Shown: positions 24,892 to 33,664 of the stretch, in pieces
Layout: the number at the start of each line of letters is the position of its first letter
How positions within the stretch are numbered: the first letter of the stretch is position 1
DNA from: Geothrix rubra
GTDB taxonomy: Bacteria > Acidobacteriota > Holophagae > Holophagales > Holophagaceae
Assembly: GCF_030268065.1 (NCBI RefSeq)
Contig: NZ_BSDD01000003.1
Span: 310,001-374,000, forward strand
DNA length: 64,000 nt
Direction of reading: 5' to 3'
Position numbers and translations under genes: made by a program
The notes under the pieces: model-generated
The model's input: only the letters and a program-made list of their open reading frames with translations
The model's database searches: none
Told to the model about the DNA's origin: nothing

Positions 24892-25019
24892 GAAAAGTTC
24901 CTCCTGAGACTCAGGATAGCCAACGAACCCGGCCTCCATGAAGCCCCAAGCTGAACGGAGCCCAAAAGTTACGAGACTCACCCGGATGTCACATCTGCGT
25001 CAGGGCGGGCCGGGGGCCA

Positions 25020-25051
25020 CCCGGCGAGGCCTGGTCCAGCGCCTCGCCGGG
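25020..25051 (-). terminator. Hairpin terminator after S9 peptidase gene
   Basis: CCCGGCGAGGC (25020-25030) pairs perfectly with GCCTCGCCGGG (25041-25051) across a 10-base loop, about 49 bases beyond the peptidase stop. Confidence 0.6.
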
Positions 25052-25099
25052 GGTCGCAGGGACGGGGAGCCGAAAGCGGGTCCCACGTCCTGGGCGGGA

Positions 25100-27193
25100 C
25101 TACTTCCCGGCCTTCCCGAAGACCAGGTTCCGCACCAGGTCCTCCGTCTTCCAGGGGGCGGCGCCGCCGCCCAGGTACTTCTGGAACCATTCGAGGTGGG
25201 CGTTGTAGTAGACGGGCATGGACTTCAGGGCATCGGGCCAGTGGCCGTCGTTCTTGAAGACGAGCAGGCGGCTGGGCACCCCCATCTCCTGCAGGTCCGT
25301 GAAGAACTCCAGGCTCTGGGTGTAGGGCACGCGGTAGTCCCGCTCGCCGGTGATGACGAGGCAGGGCGTCTTGAAGTCCTTCACGAACTGGTTGGGGCTC
25401 ATCCGGTCGTAGGTGGCCGGGTTCGTCCAGGGCTGCCCCTTCAGGTCCCACTCGGGGAACCACAGCTCCTCGGTGGCGCCGTGCATGGCCCGTAGGTCGT
25501 ACACGCCCATCATCGAGGCGATGGCCTTGAACCGGTGGGTGTGCCCCTCCAGCCACATCATGGCGTAGCCGCCCCAGCTCCAGCCCATGACGCCCATGCG
25601 GTCCTTGTCCACGTAGGGCAGGTTGGCGAGGGCATCCGTCACCTTGGCGATGTCGGTCATCACCTTGCCGTCCCAGTCGCCGGAGATGGCATCGGTGAAG
25701 GCCTGGCCGTAGCCCGTGGAGCCGTGGGGATTGGGGAAGGCCACCACGTAGCCCGCGCCGGGGTACACCTGCCAGTCGCCGCGCAGGGTGTCGGACCACA
25801 TCATCTGGGGGCCGCCGTGCACGTTCATGATGAGCGGGTACTTCTTCGCGGGGTCGAAGCCGTGGGGCTTCACGATGAAGACCTCCACCTCGGCGCCGTC
25901 CGCGCCCTTCACCCACATGGTCTCAGCGGGGCGGATGTCCACCTCGTCGGCCACCTTCTGGTTGAAGGCCGTGAGCCGCTTCAGGGCCCTGGCGGCCACG
26001 TCGTAGCGCCAGATCTCCACGGGCTCGCCCACGGTGGTGCGGGTGAAGAGGACGGACGTCTGGTCGGGGCTCACCACGAACTCGCGGATGGACTGGCCGT
26101 CCAGCACCCGCTCGACCTTCCCGGTGGCCACGTCCACGCGGAAGAGGGGCCAGTGGCCCTTCTCCTCCACCGTGAACCAGAGGGCCTTGCCGTCGGCGGA
26201 CCACTGGAAGCCGTCCACCCAGTTGTCGATGGCCTCCGTCAGCACACGGGTGGCGTGGGTGGCGCGGTCGTAGACGGCCAGGCGGAAGCGGTCGGACTCG
26301 AAGCCCGGCTTGGTCTGGAACCGGTAGGCGATCCACTTGCCGTCCGGCGAGTACTTGGGATCCACGTCCGCCGCCTTGTTGCCGGCGGTGATGTCGCGGG
26401 GCGTCCGGTCGCCGTCGAGGCCGATCAGGAAGAGGTCCTGGTTGGTGGAACGGGCCGGCACGGCGTCAGGATTGGTGACGACGCACAGCTCCTTCCCGTC
26501 GGGGCTCACGTCGTAGGTCTGCGCCATGGGCGTGGTGGCCGCGGCGGGGTAGTCCTGCTTCCCGGCGGTGAGGGCCTCCACCTTGCCGTCGAAGGTGGCG
26601 CGGAAGAGGTGGGTGTACTGGAAGTCCTGCCACTGGGTCCAGTGCCGGTAGAGCAGCGCATCCGCCAGGTGGGCCTGGACCGGGCCGTTCTCCAGCTTAT
26701 CGGCCAGCTCCTTGTTCTTGGCGCCATCGGCCATGGCCTCGGGGAACACGGTGGCCTCGAACACCAGGGACCGGCCGTCCGGCAGGAGCCTCGGCGCATC
26801 CACGCCGGGTTCGAAGCCGGTGACCTTGCGGGCCTCGCCGCCGGCCGGGTCCATGGCCCAGAGCTGCTGCCCCCCCTCGCGACCGGAGAGGAAGGTGATC
26901 GTCTTCCCGTCCTTGGACCAGGCCGGCGAGCTGCAGGACTTGGGGCCGAAGGTGAGCTGCCGCGTGATGCCCGTGGCCAGATCGAGCATCCAGATCTCGG
27001 TATTCCGCGTGCTGGCCATCAGGTCCTGGCTGGACACGTCGAAGAGCAGCTTCGAGCCGTCCGGGCTGAGGGCGAGCTGCTGCACGCCCTTGAGGCGGTA
27101 CAGATCCTCGATGGTGAAGGCCCGCTTCTCCGCCGCCATCACCGGCAGCGCGAGCAGAAGGGCGGGGACCAGGAGCCGGTTCAAGCCAGGCAT
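25100..27193 (-). CDS. S9-family prolyl oligopeptidase / dipeptidyl aminopeptidase, secreted
   Basis: A 697-residue serine peptidase. The signal peptide LVPALLLALPVMA precedes a beta-propeller region made of WD-like repeats (LSPDGSKLLFDVS, WSKDGKTITFLSG, YSPDGKWIAYRF). The alpha/beta-hydrolase domain has the nucleophile elbow MGWSWGGYAM, the aspartate in ITGERDYRVPYTQ and the histidine in FKNDGHWP, completing the triad. It should cleave short or proline-containing peptides in the periplasm. A GGAGG lies four bases before the ATG. It is transcribed apart from the receptor gene, from which a hairpin separates it. Confidence 0.94.
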   Translation of the reverse strand: MPGLNRLLVPALLLALPVMAAEKRAFTIEDLYRLKGVQQLALSPDGSKLLFDVSSQDLMASTRNTEIWMLDLATGITRQLTFGPKSCSSPAWSKDGKTITFLSGREGGQQLWAMDPAGGEARKVTGFEPGVDAPRLLPDGRSLVFEATVFPEAMADGAKNKELADKLENGPVQAHLADALLYRHWTQWQDFQYTHLFRATFDGKVEALTAGKQDYPAAATTPMAQTYDVSPDGKELCVVTNPDAVPARSTNQDLFLIGLDGDRTPRDITAGNKAADVDPKYSPDGKWIAYRFQTKPGFESDRFRLAVYDRATHATRVLTEAIDNWVDGFQWSADGKALWFTVEEKGHWPLFRVDVATGKVERVLDGQSIREFVVSPDQTSVLFTRTTVGEPVEIWRYDVAARALKRLTAFNQKVADEVDIRPAETMWVKGADGAEVEVFIVKPHGFDPAKKYPLIMNVHGGPQMMWSDTLRGDWQVYPGAGYVVAFPNPHGSTGYGQAFTDAISGDWDGKVMTDIAKVTDALANLPYVDKDRMGVMGWSWGGYAMMWLEGHTHRFKAIASMMGVYDLRAMHGATEELWFPEWDLKGQPWTNPATYDRMSPNQFVKDFKTPCLVITGERDYRVPYTQSLEFFTDLQEMGVPSRLLVFKNDGHWPDALKSMPVYYNAHLEWFQKYLGGGAAPWKTEDLVRNLVFGKAGK

Positions 27194-27236
27194 GGGACCT
27201 CCAAAGGCGACCCCCAGGATCGCACGGAGGCCGCCC

Positions 27237-28043
27237 TCAGTCCCCCAGGGCCTCGCGGAGGGCGCCGAAATCGGCGCGGGAGGTGGCGTCCAGGCTGAGG
27301 GGGGTGACGGCCACCACGCGCTCGCGCACGAGGGCGTGGACGTCGGAATCGGGTTCGAGGGCCGCCTGATCCACCTGGACCGTGATGCGGCCGTCCCGGA
27401 GGCGGCTGTGGAGCCCGGGGTCGTCCAGCACCATCTCGAAGTAGCGCTGGCGGGACAGGCGGCTCAGGCGCCAGGGGGTCGCCGGGGTGGCGTCCTCGGG
27501 CACGTCCAGCTTCACCAGGTCCACGTCCTGGGGCAGTCGGGCGGCCAGGAGCTTCCGCGCGAAGAGCCGGAGGAAGTGCTCGGAGGCGCTCCAGTCCTGG
27601 GCCTCGTGGCGCATGAAATGGTCGGGGTGCATCTGCTGCGAGGCGGCCAGGGCGGGGATGCCCCGGGCGGCGGCCTCCATGGCGGCCCCCACGGTGCCCG
27701 AGGCGCCGATGCTGATGCCCACGTTCTCGCCGTAGTTGATGCCCGACACCAGCAGGTCCGGCCGGCGGTCGCGACAGAGCACCGAGAGGCCATGGCGCAC
27801 CACGGAGGCCGGGGAGCCCTCGCAGGCATAGGCGCGGAGGGCGTGTCCGTCCACCTCGAAGGGCACCGGCTCGAGGGCCGCGTCGGGCCGCCCCGTGAAG
27901 CTCCGGCCCATGGCGGTCTGCTGCGTGGCCGGGGCCACCACCAGCACGTCGCCCAGGTCCCGCACCGCCCGCGCCGCGGCTCGCAGGCCCGGGGAGTGGA
28001 TGCCGTCGTCGTTGGTAAGGAGGAACAGGGGGCGGTGCGTCAT
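27237..28043 (-). CDS. surE: 5'/3'-nucleotidase SurE
   Basis: A 268-residue SurE survival protein that dephosphorylates nucleoside monophosphates and can act on polyphosphate. The metal-binding N-terminus LLTNDDGIHSPGL, the ATQQTAMGRSFT segment and VSGINYGENVGISIGASGTV are all intact. Length is normal. The start at 28043 follows GGAG; a frame running to 29579 passes antisense through the next gene and is rejected. The divergent neighbour is a HAD 5'-nucleotidase, so two nucleotide phosphatases share a 114-base intergenic region. Confidence 0.95.
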   Translation of the reverse strand: MTHRPLFLLTNDDGIHSPGLRAAARAVRDLGDVLVVAPATQQTAMGRSFTGRPDAALEPVPFEVDGHALRAYACEGSPASVVRHGLSVLCRDRRPDLLVSGINYGENVGISIGASGTVGAAMEAAARGIPALAASQQMHPDHFMRHEAQDWSASEHFLRLFARKLLAARLPQDVDLVKLDVPEDATPATPWRLSRLSRQRYFEMVLDDPGLHSRLRDGRITVQVDQAALEPDSDVHALVRERVVAVTPLSLDATSRADFGALREALGD

Positions 28044-28157
28044 GCGCGGACTCCACCCTCCAGCCTGCGATGACCAGCCCGGGGCGTCCACCCACGATCC
28101 CGCGCCCCACCCGGCCGTCACGGCTCCGGCATGGCCCCTTGGTATGCTGCCAGGGAC

Positions 28158-29621
28158 ATGGACGACGCGAGCTCCCTCCCCACCCCGCCCCGCGGCCGCG
28201 GGATCTTCTGCAACCGGACGCTGAACCTGCGCTCCGTGAGGGCCGTCGGCTACGACATGGACTACACCCTGGTGGACTACCGGGTGGCGGCCTTCGAGCA
28301 GATGGTCTACGCCCAGGCCCGGGAGCGGCTGGCCTCCGAGGGCTGGCCCGTGGCCGACCTGGCCTTCGATCCGCGCATGGTGGCCCGGGGCCTGGTCATC
28401 GACACGGAGCTGGGCAACCTGGTGAAAGCCAACCGCTTCGGCTTCGTGAAGCGGGCCATGCATGGCACGCGGATGCTGGAGTTCGCCGAGCAGCGGGACG
28501 CCTACGCGGAGACCCTGGTGGACCTGGGCGATCCCCGCTGGGTCTTCCTCAACACGCTGTTCTCGCTCTCCGAGGGCTGCCTCTACGCCCAGGCCGTGGA
28601 CCTGCTGGACCGGGGCGCCCTGCCCCGCCCCTTCGAGTACGCCAGCCTCTACCGCCATGTGCGGGCCCGGGTGGACGCCCAGCACCTGGAAGGCCACCTC
28701 AAGGCCGAGATCGCGGCCTCGCCCGAGAAGTACGTCGTGCTGGATCCCGAGGCCGCCCTGGCCCTGCTGGACCAGAAGGCCGCAGGCAAGAAGCTGCTGC
28801 TCATCACCAATTCCGAGTGGGGCTTCACGGCGAAGATGATGGCCTACGCCTACGACCGCTTCCTTCCCGAGGGCATGACCTGGCGCCAGCTCTTCGACCT
28901 GGTGATCGTCGCCGCCCGCAAACCCGCCTTCTTCACCGAGCGCAGCCCCTTCTTCCAGGTGGTCACGGAAGACGGCCTCCTGCGGCCCATGGACGGCCCG
29001 CTGGCGCCGGGCCAGGCCTACCTGGGCGGCAGCGCGGCCCAGGTGGAGCGGGACCTGGGCATCTCCGGCGACGAGATCCTCTACGTGGGCGACCACATGT
29101 TCGGCGACGTGCACGTGAGCAAGCGGGCCCTCAGCTGGCGGACGGCGCTGGTGCTGCGGGAGCTGGAGGGCGAGGTGGCGGCCCTGGAGGGATTCCAGGA
29201 GACCGAGCAGCGCCTGGTGGCCATGATGCGCGAGAAGGAGGCCATGGAGGCGCGGCTCTCCCGGACCCGCCTGGCCCTCCAGCGCCTCCGGGCGGGCTAC
29301 GGCCCCGCCCCCACCGGGGACGCCGCGAGGCTGGAGGCCCGCATCCACGACCTCCGGGGCCAGCTCGTGGCCCTCGACGCGGAGATCGCCCCCCTGGCCA
29401 AGTCCGGCACGGAATTGGTGAACCCCCGCTGGGGCCTGCTCACCCGCGCCGGCAACGACAAGAGCCACCTCACGCGGCAGATCGAGCGCTACGCCGACAT
29501 CTACACGTCCCGCGTGTCGAACTTCCTCTACGCCACCCCCTTCGCCTACTTCCGCTCGCCCCGCGGCAACCTGCCCCACGATCCGGGCCTCGCCGCCGCG
29601 GCGCCGGAACCCGGCACCTGA
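28158..29621 (+). CDS. HAD-IG family 5'-nucleotidase (purine nucleotidase-like)
   Basis: A 487-residue HAD hydrolase related to cytosolic 5'-nucleotidase II. Motif I is VGYDMDYTLVDYRV, motif II lies in LLLITNSEWGF, and the metal-binding DD-type motif is ILYVGDHMFGDVHVSK. A coiled-coil C-terminal extension (MMREKEAMEARLSR, RLEARIHDLRGQLVAL) is usual in this family. It should dephosphorylate IMP/GMP-like nucleotides. The ATG at 28158 is preferred to 28131 because the family N-terminus begins soon after; neither has a good Shine-Dalgarno. A TATGCT element at 28143 would place transcription at or near this ATG, so a leaderless message is possible. Confidence 0.9.
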   Translation: MDDASSLPTPPRGRGIFCNRTLNLRSVRAVGYDMDYTLVDYRVAAFEQMVYAQARERLASEGWPVADLAFDPRMVARGLVIDTELGNLVKANRFGFVKRAMHGTRMLEFAEQRDAYAETLVDLGDPRWVFLNTLFSLSEGCLYAQAVDLLDRGALPRPFEYASLYRHVRARVDAQHLEGHLKAEIAASPEKYVVLDPEAALALLDQKAAGKKLLLITNSEWGFTAKMMAYAYDRFLPEGMTWRQLFDLVIVAARKPAFFTERSPFFQVVTEDGLLRPMDGPLAPGQAYLGGSAAQVERDLGISGDEILYVGDHMFGDVHVSKRALSWRTALVLRELEGEVAALEGFQETEQRLVAMMREKEAMEARLSRTRLALQRLRAGYGPAPTGDAARLEARIHDLRGQLVALDAEIAPLAKSGTELVNPRWGLLTRAGNDKSHLTRQIERYADIYTSRVSNFLYATPFAYFRSPRGNLPHDPGLAAAAPEPGT

Positions 29622-29735
29622 GGGCCGGATTCACGGAGTCCCCCATCCATTGAGTCCGGGGCCGAATTTGTCCCACCCGCCTTGCGCCGGGCCGCGGGCG
29701 ACCCATCGTACCTCTGCCGTTCAAGGGAGGTCGCC

Positions 29736-30536
29736 ATGCTGACCCTGCGTCCTGCCGTCGTCGCCGGCATGTTCTACCCGGAGGATCCCGAGCGCCTGCG
29801 GGAGGAGGTGGACCGTCTCCTCGACGCGGTGCGGGTGCCCCTCGACGAGCCCACCCCCAAGGCCCTGATCGTGCCCCACGCAGGCTACGCCTATTCCGGC
29901 CCCGTGGCCGCCAGCGGCTATGCGCGCCTCCTGCGCGAAGGTCCGAACCTGACGCGGGTGGTCCTCCTCGGCCCCAGCCACCACGCGGCCTTCCCGGGCC
30001 TGGCCCTGCCCGAGGCCGAAGCCTTCGAGACCCCCCTGGGTCCCCAGTCCATCGATGCGGGGGCCACCGCGCGGATCCCCTGGGTGCGCCACAGCGAGGC
30101 CATCCACCGCCCCGAGCATTCCCTGGAGGTCCAGGTGCCCTTCCTGCAGCGGGTGGCGCCCCAGGCTGAGCTCGTGCCCCTGGCCGTGGGCCAGGCCACG
30201 CCCTTCCAGGTGGCCGAGGTCCTCGAGGCCCTGTGGGGCGGTACCGAGACGGTGATCATCGTGAGTTCGGATCTCTCCCACTACCTGCCCTACCGCCTGG
30301 GTCGGGCCGTGGACGAGGAGACCAGCCGGATGATCCTCCGGCTGGACACCACCCTGGACTCCGAACGCGCCTGCGGCGCCGCGCCCGTGGCAGGCCTCCT
30401 GGAAGTCGCACGGCGCAAGCAGCTCCATCCCGCCCTCCTGGACCTCCGGAGTTCGGGCGACACGGCCGGAGGCCAGGAGGAGGTCGTCGGGTATGGCGCC
30501 TTCGCCTTCTTCGAAACCGGCGCCGGCCATCCCTGA
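29736..30536 (+). CDS. amrB: AmmeMemoRadiSam system protein B (Memo family)
   Basis: A 266-residue protein of the Memo family, related to LigB-type extradiol dioxygenases. Likely metal-site residues are in VPHAGYAYSGPVAA, LLGPSHHAAF and SSDLSHYLPY, and a cysteine is conserved in ERACGAAPVAG. In prokaryotes Memo nearly always occurs with AMMECR1 and a radical SAM protein; the shared biochemical role is unresolved. AGGGAGG stands five bases before the start at 29736. Its 3' end overlaps the next gene by 44 bases, so the pair must be expressed together. Confidence 0.92.
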   Translation: MLTLRPAVVAGMFYPEDPERLREEVDRLLDAVRVPLDEPTPKALIVPHAGYAYSGPVAASGYARLLREGPNLTRVVLLGPSHHAAFPGLALPEAEAFETPLGPQSIDAGATARIPWVRHSEAIHRPEHSLEVQVPFLQRVAPQAELVPLAVGQATPFQVAEVLEALWGGTETVIIVSSDLSHYLPYRLGRAVDEETSRMILRLDTTLDSERACGAAPVAGLLEVARRKQLHPALLDLRSSGDTAGGQEEVVGYGAFAFFETGAGHP

Positions 30537-32181
30537 GCGGGACGGCCTCCGCCTGGCCCAGCTGGCCCGCGGCGCCCTCGAGGCGGCCCTGGGCGGTCCC
30601 CCGTGCGGCCATCCCGAGGATTGCGGCGAGCCCGGCGCCAGCTTCGTGACCCTCACCCTGGACGGGGAGCTGCGCGGCTGCTTGGGCAGCCTCACCCCGA
30701 ACGGTTCCCTCGTGGAGGACCTCCTCGATCACGCCCGGGCCGCGGCCTTCCACGATCCCCGGTTCGACCCCCTCCGCCGGGAGGAGCTGCCGCGTCTGGG
30801 CGTGGAAGTGTCCCTCCTCTCCCCTCTGCGTCCCCTGGCCTGGTCGGACGAGGCCGACCTCCTCCGCCAGCTCCGCCCGGGCGTGGACGGGCTCCTCCTG
30901 GAATGCGAGGGCCGCAACGTCACCTTCCTGCCCCAGGTCTGGGAGGAGCTGCCGGACCCGGCCGCCTTCCTCCTGGCCCTCAAGCGGAAGGCCGGGTGGC
31001 CCGCGGGCTTCTGGTCCCCGCACCTCCGGGCCTGGACCTACACCGTCGAATCCTGGCGGGATGAGCCCCGCCCCCGGCCCCCCACGGCCGCGGACCTCGC
31101 CGGCCCTGCGGGGGCGGGTTTCCTCTACCCGGCCCGCCACTGGCACAGGCTCGCCGACGGGCGCCTGCGCTGCGACGTCTGCCCCCACGGCTGCACCCTC
31201 CGGGAGGGCCAGGCCGGCCGCTGCGTCCTCCGCCGGCGGGAGGGGAACCGCCTCGTCCTCGCCGCCTACGGCCGCACCAGCGGCTTCTGCGTGGACCCCA
31301 TCGAGAAGAAGCCGCTCCACCACTTCCTGCCCGGGTCGAGCGTCCTCTCCTTCGGCGCCGTGGGCTGCAACCTGTCCTGCCGGTTCTGCCAGAACTGGGA
31401 CCTCTCCCGGTCCCGGGACCTGGACCGCCTCCGCGAACGGGCCGCCCCGGAGGAGGTCGCCGCCGCCGCCCGGCGCCTGGGCTGCCGCAGCGTCGCCTTC
31501 ACCTACAACGAGCCCGCCATCTGCCTGGAGTACGTCTCCGACGTGGCGGAGGCCTGCCATGCGGCGGGGGTCGCCACCGTGGCGGTCACGGCGGGATACC
31601 TGGAGGCGGCCGCCCGGCGGGATTTCTTCACCCACATCGACGCGGCCAACGTGGACCTCAAGGCCTTCAGCGAGGACTTCTACCGGCGCGTCGCCGGCGG
31701 CAGCCTCCAGCCCGTGCTGGACACCCTCCGCCACCTCGTCCACGAGACCGACGTGTGGACGGAGATCACGACCCTGCTGATCCCCGGCCTCAACGACTCC
31801 GACGACGAACTCCGGCGGCTCACCGCCTGGATCGCCACCGAGCTGGGGCCGGAGGTCCCCCTCCACTTCAGCGCCTTCCATCCCGACCACCGCATGCTGG
31901 ACCGGCCCGCCACACCGTTCACCACCCTGCGCCGCGCCCGCGGCCTCGCCCGGGAGGCGGGACTCCAGTTCGTCTACACGGGCAATGTGCGGGACCCCGA
32001 CGGCGAGGCGACCCGCTGCCCCGGCTGCGGGGCGACGGTGATCCGCCGGGACGGCTACCGCCTGCTGGGCGAGGACCTGGACGCGGAGGGACGGTGCGGG
32101 CCGTGCGGCACCCGCCTCCCGGGCCGGTTCGCTCCCGACCTCGTTCTCCCCACCGCCCGGAGCCCGGGCAACCCGGCCTGA
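30493..32181 (+). CDS. AMMECR1 (AmmeMemoRadiSam A) fused to AmmeMemoRadiSam radical SAM enzyme
   Basis: A 562-residue fusion. Residues about 1-190 are an AMMECR1 domain with the hallmark LRGCLGSLTP and a following helical face (DLLDHARAAAF). Residues about 215-555 are the AmrS-type radical SAM enzyme: an N-terminal cysteine set (CDVCPHGCTLREGQAGRC), the iron-sulfur motif CNLSCRFC, FTYNEPAICLEY, NVDLKAFSEDFY and ITTLLIPGLND. A zinc-ribbon-like ending follows (CPGCGATV then CGPCGTRL). These parts are normally separate genes. The GGAGGAGG ribosome site lies inside amrB, and the ATG overlaps it by 44 bases. The fusion shows that A and S proteins act as one unit; the reaction is unknown. Confidence 0.9.
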   Translation: MAPSPSSKPAPAIPERDGLRLAQLARGALEAALGGPPCGHPEDCGEPGASFVTLTLDGELRGCLGSLTPNGSLVEDLLDHARAAAFHDPRFDPLRREELPRLGVEVSLLSPLRPLAWSDEADLLRQLRPGVDGLLLECEGRNVTFLPQVWEELPDPAAFLLALKRKAGWPAGFWSPHLRAWTYTVESWRDEPRPRPPTAADLAGPAGAGFLYPARHWHRLADGRLRCDVCPHGCTLREGQAGRCVLRRREGNRLVLAAYGRTSGFCVDPIEKKPLHHFLPGSSVLSFGAVGCNLSCRFCQNWDLSRSRDLDRLRERAAPEEVAAAARRLGCRSVAFTYNEPAICLEYVSDVAEACHAAGVATVAVTAGYLEAAARRDFFTHIDAANVDLKAFSEDFYRRVAGGSLQPVLDTLRHLVHETDVWTEITTLLIPGLNDSDDELRRLTAWIATELGPEVPLHFSAFHPDHRMLDRPATPFTTLRRARGLAREAGLQFVYTGNVRDPDGEATRCPGCGATVIRRDGYRLLGEDLDAEGRCGPCGTRLPGRFAPDLVLPTARSPGNPA

Positions 32182-32200
32182 GCGCCCTTCGAGAACCCCC

Positions 32201-33664
32201 ATGTCGCCCCATCCCACCCGCCAGGACCTGGAAGTCCAGCTCGAGGCCCTGAACCGGCGCCTGGAGCGCATGGACCCCGGCCCAGAGGCCCGGTTCCGGA
32301 TCTGCCTGGAGACCCTCCTGGACGGCTTCGCCATCCTCTCGTCCGTGCGCAATGCCGCCGGGGAGATCGAGGATTTCCGCTACGACTACATCAACGACGC
32401 CGGGTGCCGCCTCAACCAGCGGTCCCGGGAGGAGACGCTGGGGCGGCGGCTGCTGGAGCTGCTGCCCGGCCACCAGGGGGACCTGCTGGAGGCCTACCGC
32501 CACGTCGTCGAAACGGGCGAGCCCCTGGCCCGGGAGACCCTGGTCTACGAGGACGTGTACGGCGGCCGGCGGCTGCAGCGTGCCTTCGATTTCCGGGCCA
32601 CCCGGCTGGGGGACGGCTTCGCCGTCACCTGGCGCGACACCACGGAGCGGTGCCGCATGGAGTCCCAGCTCCGGGAGGAGGAGTTCCGCTTCCGGGCCAT
32701 CTTCGAGAACAGCGCCGAGGCCATCCTGCTCACCTCGCCCGGGGGCGCGATCCTGGCCGCCAACCCCGCCGCCTGCCGGACCACCGGCTTGACGGAGGCC
32801 GAGATCTGCGCCCGGGGCCGGGAGGGGATGGTGGTCACCTCCGACCCACGGCTCCAGGCCTTCCTCGAGGAACGCCGGCGGACCGGCCATGCGCGGGGCG
32901 AGCTCGCCTACAGGCGGCGGGACGGGACCACCTATCCCGCCGAGACGGTGTCCACCGTCTTCACCAACCTGGCCGGCGAGCAGATGACCGTGATCCTCTT
33001 CCGGGACCTGTCGGAGCAGAAGCGGCTCGAGGCCCGCAGCCGCCGATTGACCGCCCTCGTGGAATCCACGGAGGACGCCATCTACACCGCGGACATGGAC
33101 GGCACCATCACCGACTGGAACGCCGGGGCCGAGGCCCTCTATGGCTACCGCGCCGACGAGGCCATCGGGCAGCCGCCCTCCCTGATCGTACCCGAGGACC
33201 TGCTGCCCGCCTCCGGGGAACTCCTGGACGCCCTCCGCGAAGGCCGGCGCTTCCGCAACCACGAGACCCTGCGGCGCAGGAAGGACGGGGCCCTGATCCA
33301 CGTCGCCCTCACGGCCTGCCCCGTCGTCCTCGGGGACGGCACCCTGTCGGGCATCTCCGTGATCGCGCGGGACATCACGGAGCGGGTCCGGGCCACGGAG
33401 GAGCGGGAGCGGCTGATCCAGGAGCTCCGGGCCGCCCTGGCGGAGGTGCAGACCCTCAGCGGCCTGGTGCCGATCTGCTCCTGGTGCAAGCGGATCCGGG
33501 ACGACCAGGGCTACTGGACGCAGCTGGAGCACTACATCCAGGACCGTTCGTCGGCCCAGTTCACCCACGGCATCTGCCCCGAGTGCGCGGCGCGGTTCCA
33601 CCCCGAGACGGCCATCCGGGGCGGAGAGGCCCCGTCCGACCCGGCGAAGCGGCGGGTCACTTGA
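32201..33664 (+). CDS. Triple-PAS sensor protein with cysteine-rich C-terminal domain, no kinase
   Basis: A 487-residue cytoplasmic protein with three PAS domains (about residues 27-148, 160-275 and 283-400; note FRAIFENSAEAILLTSPGG and LVESTEDAIYTADMDGTI). A short coiled coil then leads to a terminal ~50-residue domain, LVPICSWCKRIRDDQGYW followed by HGICPECAARF. The C-x2-C ... C-x2-C pattern looks like a metal site and occurs at the ends of some PAS response proteins. No kinase, GGDEF or EAL domain is present, so it probably signals through protein contact. Its stop overlaps the convergent neighbour's stop by 8 bases. Confidence 0.82.
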   Translation: MSPHPTRQDLEVQLEALNRRLERMDPGPEARFRICLETLLDGFAILSSVRNAAGEIEDFRYDYINDAGCRLNQRSREETLGRRLLELLPGHQGDLLEAYRHVVETGEPLARETLVYEDVYGGRRLQRAFDFRATRLGDGFAVTWRDTTERCRMESQLREEEFRFRAIFENSAEAILLTSPGGAILAANPAACRTTGLTEAEICARGREGMVVTSDPRLQAFLEERRRTGHARGELAYRRRDGTTYPAETVSTVFTNLAGEQMTVILFRDLSEQKRLEARSRRLTALVESTEDAIYTADMDGTITDWNAGAEALYGYRADEAIGQPPSLIVPEDLLPASGELLDALREGRRFRNHETLRRRKDGALIHVALTACPVVLGDGTLSGISVIARDITERVRATEERERLIQELRAALAEVQTLSGLVPICSWCKRIRDDQGYWTQLEHYIQDRSSAQFTHGICPECAARFHPETAIRGGEAPSDPAKRRVT

